Source of the DNA: Elysia crispata
Lineage: Eukaryota > Mollusca > Gastropoda > Plakobranchidae
Direction of reading: 5' to 3'
NCBI GenBank assembly: GCA_033675545.1
Contig: JAWDGP010006428.1
Span: 118,501 to 182,500 of the forward strand
Length of the DNA stretch: 64,000 nt
The notes beneath the pieces were generated by a model. It was not told the origin of the DNA. It worked only from the letters and a program-made list of their open reading frames with translations, and searched no databases. Within the stretch, counting starts at the first letter, position 1; every line of letters starts with the position of its first letter. Below are positions 11,700 through 26,890 of the stretch, piece by piece. The translations under genes were made by a program, and so were the position numbers.

Positions 11700-14666
11700 G
11701 ATAGTGCTTGAGCAAAGAGCAAAATATAGGCAGGTTCTAGTAAATGTGTTGTATGCTCACTGATGATTCTCAGCTGGCTCTGCTAATCTAGCTGTGAAGT
11801 ATTCATGTTCAATATCAGTATAATCAGAGGTGGAAAGTGAAAGTTGTACTAGGGATACCCCATTATACTGCTTGAAAGCAGTATTTATATACTCTACTGC
11901 CAATATGTTCATTATTATCTTCATCCCCAATGGCACCGTTTAGCTGTATTGTTTGGGAGGGGGGGGGGGGGGGGTTATTGTTTTTATTTTTCACGTTTTG
12001 ATTCACAACATTGTATTTATTATTTGATATTGTGCTCTTGTCTTTAGTAAGCTTCATGTCCTCTGTGCAACAGGTGTTTTCATAAATTTGACACATTGAA
12101 AAATAAACCACCGCAAATTGATGCACCAGTACTCTTCCATTTTGTCTTTTATCACATGAATTGATTCAAATTATGCGTGTCTATTATGCTCTTAATTATT
12201 AGAATTTTCGCTTTTTCCTTGTCTTCCTTTCTGGAGGCTTTTCGGAAAATTTGTTAAATCTCATCTAAGCTATCCTAAATCTCCTCCTCCAAATAAAAAA
12301 GAAAACAAAATCAAAGTTAAATGTGCAGTATTCATCATGATTGGTCACTCTTTAAAGCGTAGTTTCAAAGGTGCAGCATAAAACTTTCACATATGACACT
12401 CTAAGAGGCCCCAGCCACATTCAGTCAATCATTGACTCTGCTCTTTCCCTCTCCTCTGACCACACGGCCATAAAAGGTTTGCCTGGCGTTTACATGTTCT
12501 TTGTATGAGTGATCGTGTTGTGACGGCTTCTCGGAACATTGTTTTGTTGGATTTCTTTGTAGTCCATGACATTCGTAGCAGTCTCCATAGGAACCACATT
12601 TCTGTTGCCCCCAGTTTTTTTAGTAGCTGTTTTGAAATTGTTCAGGTCTGGCTACCATGACACATCAATATGGATTCAGAGATCTTCGTCTTGTATGGAT
12701 GGAGATGTATTTATTTGTTCGTATTGTTTTCAACTTTTCCTTGCGCCATTCTGGATGCAATTTCAGTTTTGGAAAGTCCATCTAAAGCACTCAAGTATTT
12801 GAGTTGATCTCTTTGCTGAGTTTATTCCCGCTGATAAAAAAATTGGATCTGCGAACACTCATTTTTCTCAACTGACGACCATTACTTTTGTCTTTTTGCT
12901 GATCAATTCCAAACCTTTCTGCTTTTTTCTACAACAATGTCCAATAATCGTGGCAAGTCTTCCCCGGCTACACTAGTTTATTTTATTTCCTTACAATGGT
13001 TACCGCCCTGTGTTATTTACATATCTTTGTATTCTTACTGCTTCAGCTAATATGGTAAACTATAATCAACTTCATTGGATAGCTCATTTGCTTTTATTTT
13101 AAATTCAACGATTACAAGTCTCGGCTATCTTTAGATCCTTAGTCCTTTTTTCCCTTCCACGGAGATTTAATTCGATGTTTAAAGGCTGATGATTTCACAA
13201 ATCTGCTCACTTTATTCTCCACTTATTTATCTTTCAATTCCGGTAAACGTGCCTAAATCTACTCATTTTTTTAAGTTTGTTCGGAAATAAACATATCAAT
13301 ACACAGAAAGGGTGTATGACAAATTTAAATGGAGGTTTTTTCATACTCAAAAACAGATTCTCCATCAGGCTTCATCCACTTTGATAATGGCATTGAGCTT
13401 ACAAAAATACTGTCGATCCAGATCTTTGAATTCGACATAGAAATGAAACTAAGATTTAATGTAACATCATATGCCTCTGACTAAGTGTAGGATGGTTTAT
13501 TTCTTTCTGATAATACCTCTTATATACTGTTTACCTTATAGATTGTTGAGTTTATAAAGTATGTATCTGTTCATTTTGAGTTTCTTGTGTATAGTATAGG
13601 GTACAAAATAATAAGGAAACAAACTTGTGTAAACCAAAAGTCCTGGCAATATTATACCTTTTATGTGTCTGCAGCAAACATTGCAAGCTTCCGTGTAAGC
13701 TTGATTAAATCTGTGTGGGTAACGATACAACCTGAGCTTGCATGGCTCGAGCCGTGAGAAGTAGGGCTATCATACATCGATAGTTCCACACTGATCGTGG
13801 CAGAACTGATCAACAGAGGTGCTGACTGCTGAGGCTGCTCCGGGCTACACTAATGTTGATAATCATTCCATCTGTCTATGCCGGATATCTATCGGCGAAT
13901 TCTTAGGTTAACATCAAGAGAGGTTTGAGATGGAAGAATTTGATTCACAAGAAACTAATATTGTCTGCTTCGATTACAAAAAGGAATGTAAAATGAAATG
14001 AAAGAGAGAAAACCTTACATTTACAAGAGAAGAAGAACACACGCAGAGTTTGGAATCTGCAGCTACAGATCTATTGTTAAAAGCATGTTTCAGAGAAGAA
14101 TGTATCGTTACAGTTAAATTTAACTGCATTGACTTAATCTAGCGAGGCTCAGCGTACTCAAACCGGAGAAACGCCAGCCCACAATAATATTTACTGTTGA
14201 TGTTATCTTCATCGCGACAAGCAGCCCTGGAGCTCAGAAGATCTCACAGGCAATGGTGCGGGATAGGGACTAATGTTAAGTGAAAAAAAAAACAAAAAAA
14301 ACAAAAAAACTAAGAAGTAGAAAGGAGTAAAATATCTCTTATCACACTCTAAACCAAACTCTGATACAGCTAGGACACTGGTCGATCCGATGTGTTAACG
14401 TCATCCTGTGACTCAATATTTTTTTTTTAGTCTTTACACTCCTGTCGATATAATGACACTTCGTCATGCTGAAAGTTGATAAGAGTCATATACCCAGCAA
14501 CCGGTAAGAATTCCTTCATGGAAATATAAATTATAAGCCGACTAATCTAAATATGAGTATATTCAAAAATAAAATTATCATCAAGCTTTTGGCAGATAAG
14601 CAAGAGCATTAATTTTTTTCAGAGCGCAGATTTTTAAAAGAAAGAGAATTCAGGATGATGGGGCTG
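11700..14666. other. No recognisable gene
   Basis: AT-rich unique sequence. It contains a G-rich run near 11957-11974. From about 12.3 kb the T bias of the preceding region fades. I find no conserved protein, RNA gene or transposon end here. Confidence 0.5.
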
Positions 14667-17330
14667 AAAAATAGATCGACTCTCCATTAATCAACGTGAC
14701 GTGAGATATAAAAATAGATCGACTCTCCATTAACCAACGTGACGTGAGATATAAAAATAGATCGACTCTCCATTAATCAACGTGACGTGAGATATAAAAA
14801 TAGATCGACTCTCCATTAACCAACGTGACGTGAGATATAAAAATAGATCGACTCTCCATTAACCAACGTGACGTGAGATATAAAAATAGATCGACTCTCC
14901 ATTAACCAACGTGACGTGAGATATAAAAATAGATCGACTCTCCATTAACCAACGTGACGTGAGATATAAAAATAGATCGACTCTCCATTAACCAACGTGA
15001 CGAGAGATATAAAAATAGATCGACTATCCATTAACCAACGTGACGTGAGATATAAAAATAGATCGACTATCCATTAACCAACGTGACGTGAGATATAAAA
15101 ATAGATCGACTCTCCATTAACCAACGTGACGAGAGATATAAAAATAGATCGACTATCCATTAACCAACGTGACGTGAGATATAAAAATAGATCGACTATC
15201 CATTAACCAACGTGACGTGAGATATAAAAATAGATCGACTATCCATTAACCAACGTGACGTGAGATATAAAAATAGATCGACTCTCCATTAACCAACGTG
15301 ACGTGAGATATAAAAATAGATCGACTCTCCATTAACCAACGTGACGTGAGATATAAAAATAGATCGACTCTCCATTAACCAACGTGACGTGAGATATAAA
15401 AATAGATCGACTCTCCATTAACCAACGTGACGTGAGATATAAAAATAGATCGACTCTCCATTAACCAACGTGACGTGAGATATAAAAATAGATCGACTAT
15501 CCATTAACCAACGTGACGTGAGATATAAAAATAGATCGACTCTCCATTAACCAACGTGACGTGAGATATAAAAATAGATCGACTCTCCATTAACCAACGT
15601 GACGTGAGATATAAAAATAGATCGACTATCCATTAACCAACGTGACGTGAGATATAAAAATAGATCGACTCTCCATTAACCAACGTGACGTGAGATATAA
15701 AAATAGATCGACTATCCATTAACCAACGTGACGTGAGATATAAAAATAGATCGACTATCCATTAACCAACGTGACGTGAGATATAAAAATAGATCGACTA
15801 TCCATTAACCAACGTGACGTGAGATATAAAAATAGATCGACTATCCATTAACCAACGTGACGTGAGATATAAAAATAGATCGACTATCCATTAACCAACG
15901 TGACGTGAGATATAAAAATAGATCGACTCTCCATTAACCAACGTGACGTGAGATATAAAAATAGATCGACTATCCATTAACCAACGTGACGTGAGATATA
16001 AAAATAGATCGACTATCCATTAACCAACGTGACGTGAGATATAAAAATAGATCGACTCTCCATTAACCAACGTGACGTGAGATATAAAAATAGATCGACT
16101 CTCCATTAACCAACGTGACGTGAGATATAAAAATAGATCGACTCTCCATTAACCAACGTGACGTGAGATATAAAAATAGATCGACTCTCCATTAACCAAC
16201 GTGACGTGAGATATAAAAATAGATCGACTCTCCATTAACCAACGTGACGTGAGATATAAAAATAGATCGACTCTCCATTAACCAACGTGACGTGAGATAT
16301 AAAAATAGATCGACTCTCCATTAACCAACGTGACGTGAGATATAAAAATAGATCGACTCTCCATTAACCAACGTGACGTGAGATATAAAAATAGATCGAC
16401 TCTCCATTAACCAACGTGACGTGAGATATAAAAATAGATCGACTATCCATTAACCAACGTGACGTGAGATATAAAAATAGATCGACTATCCATTAACCAA
16501 CGTGACGTGAGATATAAAAATAGATCGACTATCCATTAACCAACGTGACGTGAGATATAAAAATAGATCGACTATCCATTAACCAACGTGACGAGAGATA
16601 TAAAAATAGATCGACTATCCATTAACCAACGTGACGTGAGATATAAAAATAGATCGACTATCCATTAACCAACGTGACGTGAGATATAAAAATAGATCGA
16701 CTATCCATTAACCAACGTGACGTGAGATATAAAAATAGATCGACTATCCATTAACCAACGTGACGTGAGATATAAAAATAGATCGACTATCCATTAACCA
16801 ACGTGACGTGAGATATAAAAATAGATCGACTATCCATTAACCAACGTGACGTGAGATATAAAAATAGATCGACTATCCATTAACCAACGTGACGTGAGAT
16901 ATAAAAATAGATCGACTATCCATTAACCAACGTGACGTGAGATATAAAAATAGATCGACTATCCATTAACCAACGTGACGTGAGATATAAAAATAGATCG
17001 ACTATCCATTAACCAACGTGACGTGAGATATAAAAATAGATCGACTATCCATTAACCAACGTGACGTGAGATATAAAAATAGATCGACTATCCATTAACC
17101 AACGTGACGTGAGATATAAAAATAGATCGACTATCCATTAACCAACGTGACGTGAGATATAAAAATAGATCGACTATCCATTAACCAACGTGACGTGAGA
17201 TATAAAAATAGATCGACTATCCATTAACCAACGTGACGTGAGATATAAAAATAGATCGACTATCCATTAACCAACGTGACGTGAGATATAAAAATAGATC
17301 GACTATCCATTAACCAACGTGACGTGAGAT
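14667..17330. repeat. 43-bp satellite array, about 62 copies
   Basis: The unit is 43 bp (the ATAGATCGAC core recurs at 14671, 14714 and so on), giving 2,664 bp or about 62 units with few mismatches. Diagnostic variants are CTCTCC versus CTATCC after the GATCGA core, AATCAACG versus AACCAACG, and rare GACGAGAG in place of GACGTGAG. Every unit contains ACGTGACGTG and three CpGs. The last ~21 units all carry CTATCC and a block near 16.05-16.43 kb all carry CTCTCC, so variants are spread block-wise. The period is not a multiple of three and there is no long open frame, so it is not a coding repeat. Confidence 0.97.
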
Positions 17331-17402
17331 TCTGTAACCAGGCAGTCACAACTTGCCAATTTATAAGCCTTTAAGTAATTGCGATAGACACTACAGAGAA
17401 AG

Positions 17403-17410
<8 letters not shown>

Positions 17411-17486
<76 letters not shown>
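17411..17486. repeat. (AG)n microsatellite
   Basis: About 38 AG units preceded by an A-rich run, starting about 80 bp after the 43-bp satellite ends. Confidence 0.95.
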
Positions 17487-17488
<2 letters not shown>

Positions 17489-18633
17489 GATGATACTAAC
17501 ACGGGCTAGTTTTTCTTTATTTCACCTTGTTTCGGGGTCTGAAAATATCGTTAGGCCTTATAGCATCCCTTAATATTAGGAAGTATACAAACTTAGCAAC
17601 AATCTCTGCTTTTCCAATAAAACAAATTCGTCCAAGTGAGTTTGAGAAAGACATTTTGTTGCCTCCTCAGGCGTTTCTGTTGTTGATTTCATGACATTCG
17701 GTCGCCATAACTAACTGCATGTTAGCCTCAATGCTACATCATGGTGAGCTGTAGAGCGCCTTGCGTGAAACGATCAGCTCTGGTGAAGTTTCTTTAGCGA
17801 TGCGTCAGTTGACCAGCGCCAACAGTCTACACCACAGCTTTATAGCTCGCGCCAGTTTTGTATTTCAAACCTCCCTTTACACTGTTGTGTCGTGTTTAAA
17901 AACTTATACATCATGGAAAGAAATTTGGAATTCAGAACTGCAAATTTTTTTTTTTTTTTAAATACCATAATGCTCTATTTTATCGCCCAGAAAAAACAAC
18001 TTTTGATTGAACATTAATATTCCAGACTACTTAGCTTAAATTAATATTGTAAAATGTAACTCTTATTTGTGTGTGGTGCAAGCATAACCAATGTGTAACC
18101 GATGTGTAACCGATGTGTTCTTCAGGAAGCGAGCTGCGAGGAGACTGATATATTTATATCTCACAATTTTAATTTCTGTACAAAAGCTGAATGGACCGAG
18201 TGGATAGCTGTGCTTTAGATTTAGACCTGGGTTTATGATTCTTTTCTTACGGAAAGAACCCACGTAAACTAAACGATCTAGATACACGGCAAAGTTGAGT
18301 TGACCTTTATGGCCTAAGATCCATTAATTCTTACAAAACGGTGCAGATCAAATAATAGGTTTGACAGGGTAATATTTTAAAAAGAATTTCAGTCTAGAGG
18401 CTCACCATCTAGACAATTTATAGCTGAATCGAATAAGTGCACCAAAAGCCATTTTGCAAAATCAATGAAAAGTAGAGACTGCAGACATTGATTTTCATTT
18501 AGCCTCATATATTTCTTTCCACAATTATTTAGAGGATTATCTTGCTAAGTCGATAAAAATACCTCAGCACAAACTGACTTCTTACTTTTGCAAGAAGTTT
18601 CGTCACTTAGGAGAATCTTAGAGTATATATGAT

Positions 18634-18636
<3 letters not shown>

Positions 18637-18708
<72 letters not shown>
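18637..18708. repeat. Compound (AT)n-(GT)n microsatellite
   Basis: About 21 AT units run directly into about 15 GT units, a common compound form in which one dinucleotide expands from the edge of another. Confidence 0.95.
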
Positions 18709-19033
18709 TATTATGTACCTTGACTTTGGCCTTGCCACGACACTTATGTTTCGAGCCCTGTTGCTTTCATCAGGCGGCTGTAGCGAAGTGGCGACATTCT
18801 TAAGCAGGAAACTTTTTATGCACTCAGAGAGGAAAAATTTCCTTTCTTCTGTTTAGCGAAGTTTTCTCGGTGAATATTCTGAACTTTTCTTCTAATCGGA
18901 GGTAACAAACCTTTTTGTTTGGTGCGTAAGGCTTCATTTCCATTCTATTAAATTATGTTCGGCTTTCTTACAGTTCTTAAAGTTCCAAAGTATAATATAG
19001 AATGGAAAAGAGTGAAACAACTGAAGTCTTACG

Positions 19034-19097
19034 CACAACAACAACAAAAAAAAAAAAAAAAAAAAAAAAAAACAACAACAACAACAACAACAACAAC
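19034..19097. repeat. (CAA)n-poly(A)-(CAA)n microsatellite
   Basis: CAA units, a run of about 27 A, then about eight more CAA units. It looks like an interrupted A-rich tract, possibly an old retroposed tail. Confidence 0.9.
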
Positions 19098-19627
19098 GAA
19101 AGCTGTAGGTCGATACCCTAATTATAAGAGGAGTGCGCATTCTGGAATAGTGGAATATTTCTATGATGATCAACATCGAGTAGTTCAACTTTTTAAGATT
19201 ATTTCAATTTTGACACAAGATATAGATCTACATTTGAGTAGACTTTATAGGCACGGTTTTTTACCGTCATCATGGCAAAGTGACTAGTTACAGCAGGTGT
19301 GCAGAGAATGAGACAGAAAAATAATTTTTATTGAATGAAGTTATAGGGTTGTTTCACTCATTATTGCGAAAGTAAAATGGTCGTACAAAGCTAGCTTTAT
19401 TAGACATAGAAATCCCTCAGAAATGAATGAATCCAATTTTACACTGACAGATCAATAGATATATCGGTTGAGCAAAAAAATAAAATAGATTTAAAGATAG
19501 ATGGATATTGGATAGATACATAAATGGATGGAGAGAAAGATATTCACATAGCTAGATATATATAGATAGATAGATAGATAGATGGATAGATAGAAAAAAC
19601 AGAAACGGATATAAGGATGGAGAAAAA

Positions 19628-19630
<3 letters not shown>

Positions 19631-19690
<60 letters not shown>
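19631..19690. repeat. (GA)n microsatellite
   Basis: About 30 GA units. Frames reading as alternating Arg-Glu on one strand and Ser-Leu on the other are products of the repeat. Confidence 0.95.
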
Positions 19691-19694
<4 letters not shown>

Positions 19695-20037
19695 ACATTA
19701 TTAATATTACTTACATATTCTGACGACATGCAAGTCTCAAGAACTCTTTGTGTCCCCTCTTCAGATGATTTGCTTTGCGCTGCGCGCTCGAGTGTTAAAT
19801 ACTTGTGTTCTTTCGTTTCGTCTTTCATATTTTTAAGACTTTATGTTTTTTTGAAGCCGTGACGGAGCTGAAACTAACTAAATCAAATGCAGCACCTTAA
19901 TTTCGATGTAGGCGATGACGATGGACTGGCCTTAACAAACCAAACTCCATGAAAAGTAGTAAAAAAAAAAAATTGAAAATGCATTATATTCAAACGAAAC
20001 GATTTATTTATCACTTCTGATGCAAATTTTTTAAAAA

Positions 20038-20940
20038 TCCAACTTCTTGGACGGAAAAATCAACCTGCAAACTGAGCACACAAAGAAACAACTTTTCCTT
20101 TGTCGAGATATCCAACGCAGTACCAGCATAATTTATACTACACGCTTCGGAAAAAAAGATTTACAAACTGAAACGACAATACAAAAAATCCAAAGGTGTG
20201 AAAGTAAAGAGAAATTTAAAAAAAAAATAGACAGACAGAAATGAACGAAAAAAAAGCACCACAAGATACAGGGATTAACAAGATGAAAAGAAAAAAAACC
20301 AGTTCGGTGTAGCCGGCCATACATTAAGGGTTTCGCTACCAACATTTAAAAAAAAGTTCTTTTTACTCGTTAGAGAATGCTTCACAACAGACAACCAAAT
20401 CCACAAAATAATAATAGTTACAGCTGCATGGGAAACAGTATATTATTAGCAACAACAAAACAGTCCTGTCATATGGAATGACTAAAAACAGTGATGACAA
20501 GCTATGCAATTGCAGAGATAAAAAAAAAAAAAAAAAAAAGCATGCCCTTTAAAAAGATACTTCCCGCAAAAGGGATTTGTATATCAAGCCATTCTTAAAC
20601 TAAGGGACACAAAGATACAAGACGAATTAATAGAAATCACCGAAAATCAATATGAAACCAAATTATGTAGACTAACCAATATACCTCCAGCTCGAGACTT
20701 CAACATAAAAATAAACAACCCTAAGCGGCCACATCTGGAGACCAAACAATTCTTACATCGACTTCAATCTATCGATTAAAATATATATATTTTTTTTTTT
20801 TGTTAATCTCTAAGAAACAACAAAAGTAACCTAAGTATGTCTTGAAGAACCTGCTCCTAACGAGAAAACTAACGCTCAACGAAAGAAAAGAAATTTTATG
20901 CATTGCCGCACCCGGTAATGAAAAGAAAACAAACATCCTC
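20038..20940 (+). pseudogene. Relic of a Penelope-like retroelement (end of RT to GIY-YIG region)
   Basis: Translating + in shifting frames gives a series of blocks in the order expected for Penelope-like elements. They are: NFLDGKINLQTE at 20041, matching the (N/D)FLDVT-L-L-T block at the end of the reverse transcriptase; a basic stretch and KKFFLLV followed by NQIHKI at about 20285-20410; NNSYSCMGN at about 20410-20436; a CNCRD block at about 20503; ACPL then KGFVYQAILK and ITENQYETK at about 20540-20660, the start of the GIY-YIG endonuclease; and LTLNERKEI at about 20870, matching the C-terminal LN-R-E block. At least two frame changes, an A19 insertion at 20521 and a degraded YIG (reads LIE) show that it is dead. 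The 5' part of the RT is missing. Identification is by remembered family motifs, not a search. Confidence 0.6.
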
Positions 20941-20975
20941 TGAAAAGTCGGGAAAGTATGAAAGACGAATCGAAA

Positions 20976-21428
20976 GAAAACGGGTACATGTTTTTAAAAC
21001 ATTAACACCCAACACAGAAAACGGGTACATGTATTTAAAACATTAACACCCAACACAGAAAACGGGTACATGTATTTAAAACATTAACACCCAACACAGA
21101 AAACGGGTACATGTATTTAAAACATTAACACCCAACACAGAAAACGGGTACATGTATTTAAAACATTAACACCCAACACAGAAAACGGGTACATGTATTT
21201 AAAACATTAACACCCAACACAGAAAACGGGTACATGTATTTAAAACATTAACACCCAACACAGAAAACGGGTACATGTATTTAAAACATTAACACCCAAC
21301 ACAGAAAACGGGTACATGTATTTAAAACATTAACACCCAACACAGAAAACGGGTACATGTATTTAAAACATTAACACCCAACACAGAAAACGGGTACATG
21401 TATTTAAAACATTAACACCCAACACAGA
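20976..21428. repeat. 41-bp minisatellite, 11 copies
   Basis: CGGGTACATG recurs every 41 bp from 20981 to 21391 (11 occurrences). All later units match; the first differs by one base (TTTTT for TATTT). The array starts just after the last recognisable block of the Penelope-like relic, so the unit may come from that element's 3' untranslated part. Confidence 0.95.
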
Positions 21429-21612
21429 GCAACTCAGCTGAATAGAGTCTAGCAAGAGGGCTCGACACATGTATTTAAAACATTAACACCCAACACAGAG
21501 CAACTCAGCTGGAGAGAGTCTAGCAAGAGGGCTCGACACATGTATTTAAAACATTAACACCCAACACAGAGCAACTCAGCTGAAGAGAGTCTAGCAAGAG
21601 GGCTCGACACAT
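21429..21612. repeat. 71-bp derivative repeat, about 2.6 copies
   Basis: GCAACTCAGCTG recurs at 21429, 21500 and 21571 (period 71). Each unit keeps the ACATGTATTTAAAACATTAA part of the 41-bp unit and replaces the AAAACGGGT segment with about 39 bp of new sequence ending GGGCTCGAC. The last unit stops at GACACATG. This is a two-level array in which an altered unit was itself amplified. Confidence 0.93.
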
Positions 21613-21694
21613 GCATGGCATGCGAATATGAAAATTTATAATCCTTTAAAGCTTCCTTAGTTAAGCCAATTGTATTTATATGAAATTAAAGATG

Positions 21695-21696
<2 letters not shown>

Positions 21697-21754
<58 letters not shown>

Positions 21755-22737
21755 GAGATAGATATAGACAGACAGACAGATAGATAGATAGATAGATAGA
21801 TAGAGAGATAGATATAGACAGGCAGATAGATAAATAGACAGGTGTATATATATATATAAAGACAGACATATAGGTAGACAGATAGACAAACAGATAGATA
21901 AATAGATAAAGATAGATAGATAGATAGATAAATAAATAGACAGATAGATAGATAGATAGATAACAGATAGATAGATAGACGGATAGATAGATAGACTGAC
22001 AGAAAGATAGATAGAGAGATAGATAGATAGAGATTTAGATAGATAGACTGCCCGATAGATAGATAGATAGATAGATATAGACAGATAGATCGATAGATAA
22101 ATAAAAAGAAAGATAGATAGACAGATATATAGATAGATAGACTGACAGAAAGATAGATAGACAGACAGATAGACAGATAGATTATAGATAGACAGATAGA
22201 CAGAGAGATAGATAGATAGACAGATAGATAGAAAGATATATATATATATATAGACAGATAGATAGATAGATAAATAAATAGACAGATAGATAGATAGATA
22301 GACAGATAGATAGATAGACACACAGAGGGATAGATAGACAGATAGATAGATAGACAGACAGATAGATAGACTGACAGATAGATAGGTAGATTGATAGATA
22401 AATATAGACAGATAGATAGATAAATAGACAGATAGATAGACAGATAGACAGATAGATAGAGAGATAGACAGACAGATGGATAGATAGATACACAGATAGA
22501 TAGATAAACAAGATAGATATATAGGTATATAGATAGATAGACATATAGATAGACAGAGAGATAGACAGAGAGATAGATAGAGAGATAGATAGAGAGATAG
22601 ATAGATAGATAGACTGACAGAAAGATAGATAGACAGACAGATAGACAGATAGATAGTAAATAGACAGATAGACAGATCGACAGATAGACAGACAGATAGA
22701 TAGATAGGTAGATAGATAGATAGATAGATAGACAGAC

Positions 22738-22784
<47 letters not shown>

Positions 22785-22841
22785 CAGATAGATAGATAGA
22801 CGGATAGATAATTAGATAGACAGATAGATAGATAGATAGAC

Positions 22842-22845
<4 letters not shown>
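21697..22845. repeat. GATA/GACA tetranucleotide array
   Basis: About 1.15 kb of GATA units mixed with GACA, GAGA, AATA and GATT variants. The minus strand has several overlapping very long frames (up to 434 codons) made of Ser, Ile, Tyr, Leu, Cys and Val only. These are artefacts of the repeat and not genes. Confidence 0.97.
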
Positions 22846-22846
<1 letters not shown>

Positions 22847-22917
<71 letters not shown>

Positions 22918-22918
22918 T
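22847..22918. repeat. (GA)n microsatellite
   Basis: About 35 GA units with one GC interruption near 22908, directly joined to the GATA/GACA array. Confidence 0.95.
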
Positions 22919-23409
22919 AGATGGGAGGGGCATGAAAGAAAGGAGAGGGTGTGACCAAGGAAAGAATTATTGCGATACAAAATTTGTTGGTGGAAGTAGA
23001 CACATAAGGCTATTATGAATATATATTGATCTAATAAAGAAACGTCGGAAAGGAGAGTACATGCCCAAATATGGGCTAAATTGGTAAGTTTGATGGACTA
23101 ATGTAGTCGGTAAAAGAATCATCACCGAAGTAAACCTGTGTATTCCTACTATAATTGTTACTATAATAATTGTCACGTTTGGAACGCAACTGATCCTCTT
23201 TAAGTTTCATCTCAATCAGAAGAAGGGACCCGTTGGCTTACACAACCGGCTGGAGTGGTATAGTGCGAGAGACAAAACATCTGGCCCATCCCAGTCCCAC
23301 TGCAGCAAAAGCTCTATGGAAGCCTGCAAGAACTGCAACTTCTATCATGGAGGACGTGTATTGTGTTTTATAGGCGAAAAAGAAGAAGAAAAAGGAGAAA
23401 GACAAAGAG

Positions 23410-26640
<3,231 letters not shown>

Positions 26641-26890
26641 TGATGTAAGACTGAGTGTTTTAACATGGCCGTCTGAGCCTCACGACTTGTTGATGTAAGA
26701 CTGAGTGTTTTAACATGGCCGTCTGAGCCTCACGACTTGTTGATGTAAGACTGAGTGTTTTAACATGGCCGTCTGAGCCTCACGACTTGTTGATGTAAGA
26801 CTGAGTGTTTTAACATGGCCGTCTGAGCCTCACGACTTGTTGATGTAAGACTGAGTGTTTTAACATGGCCGTCTGAGCCTCACGACTTGT
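26641..26890. repeat. 50-bp minisatellite, 5 copies
   Basis: TGATGTAAGACTGAGTG recurs at 26641, 26691, 26741, 26791 and 26841, giving five apparently identical units. Related but degraded motifs flank the array: GCCGTCAGATCTG at about 26917, TGTTTTAACAGGGC at about 26988 and TGTTTTAACATGG at about 27028. An older, wider repeat field probably underlies it. Confidence 0.95.

Larger units (their letters stand above)
3988..11700 (+). other. T-rich gene-free stretch, possible long 3' UTR of PTPN9
   Basis: After the PTPN9 stop, the + strand stays visibly T-rich and relatively A-poor for several kilobases, with many T runs of 6-12 and ATTTA pentamers, most obviously from about 7 to 11.3 kb. No open frame looks coding; the longest (6077-6457, 126 codons) is low-complexity in character. 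The asymmetry would suit a long transcribed 3' UTR with AU-rich elements, but intergenic strand bias cannot be excluded. Confidence 0.35.
17490..20037. other. No recognisable gene; several simple repeats
   Basis: Unique AT-rich sequence with the microsatellites listed separately plus a short GATA run near 19564-19590. A moderately GC-rich patch at about 17.64-17.86 kb has a 66-codon frame without recognisable motifs. Confidence 0.5.

Noticed and set aside
21676-22980. Minus-strand frames of 434, 415 and 120 codons
   Set aside because: They consist only of the residues encoded by GATA/GACA/GA repeats on overlapping frames. Repeat artefacts, not proteins.
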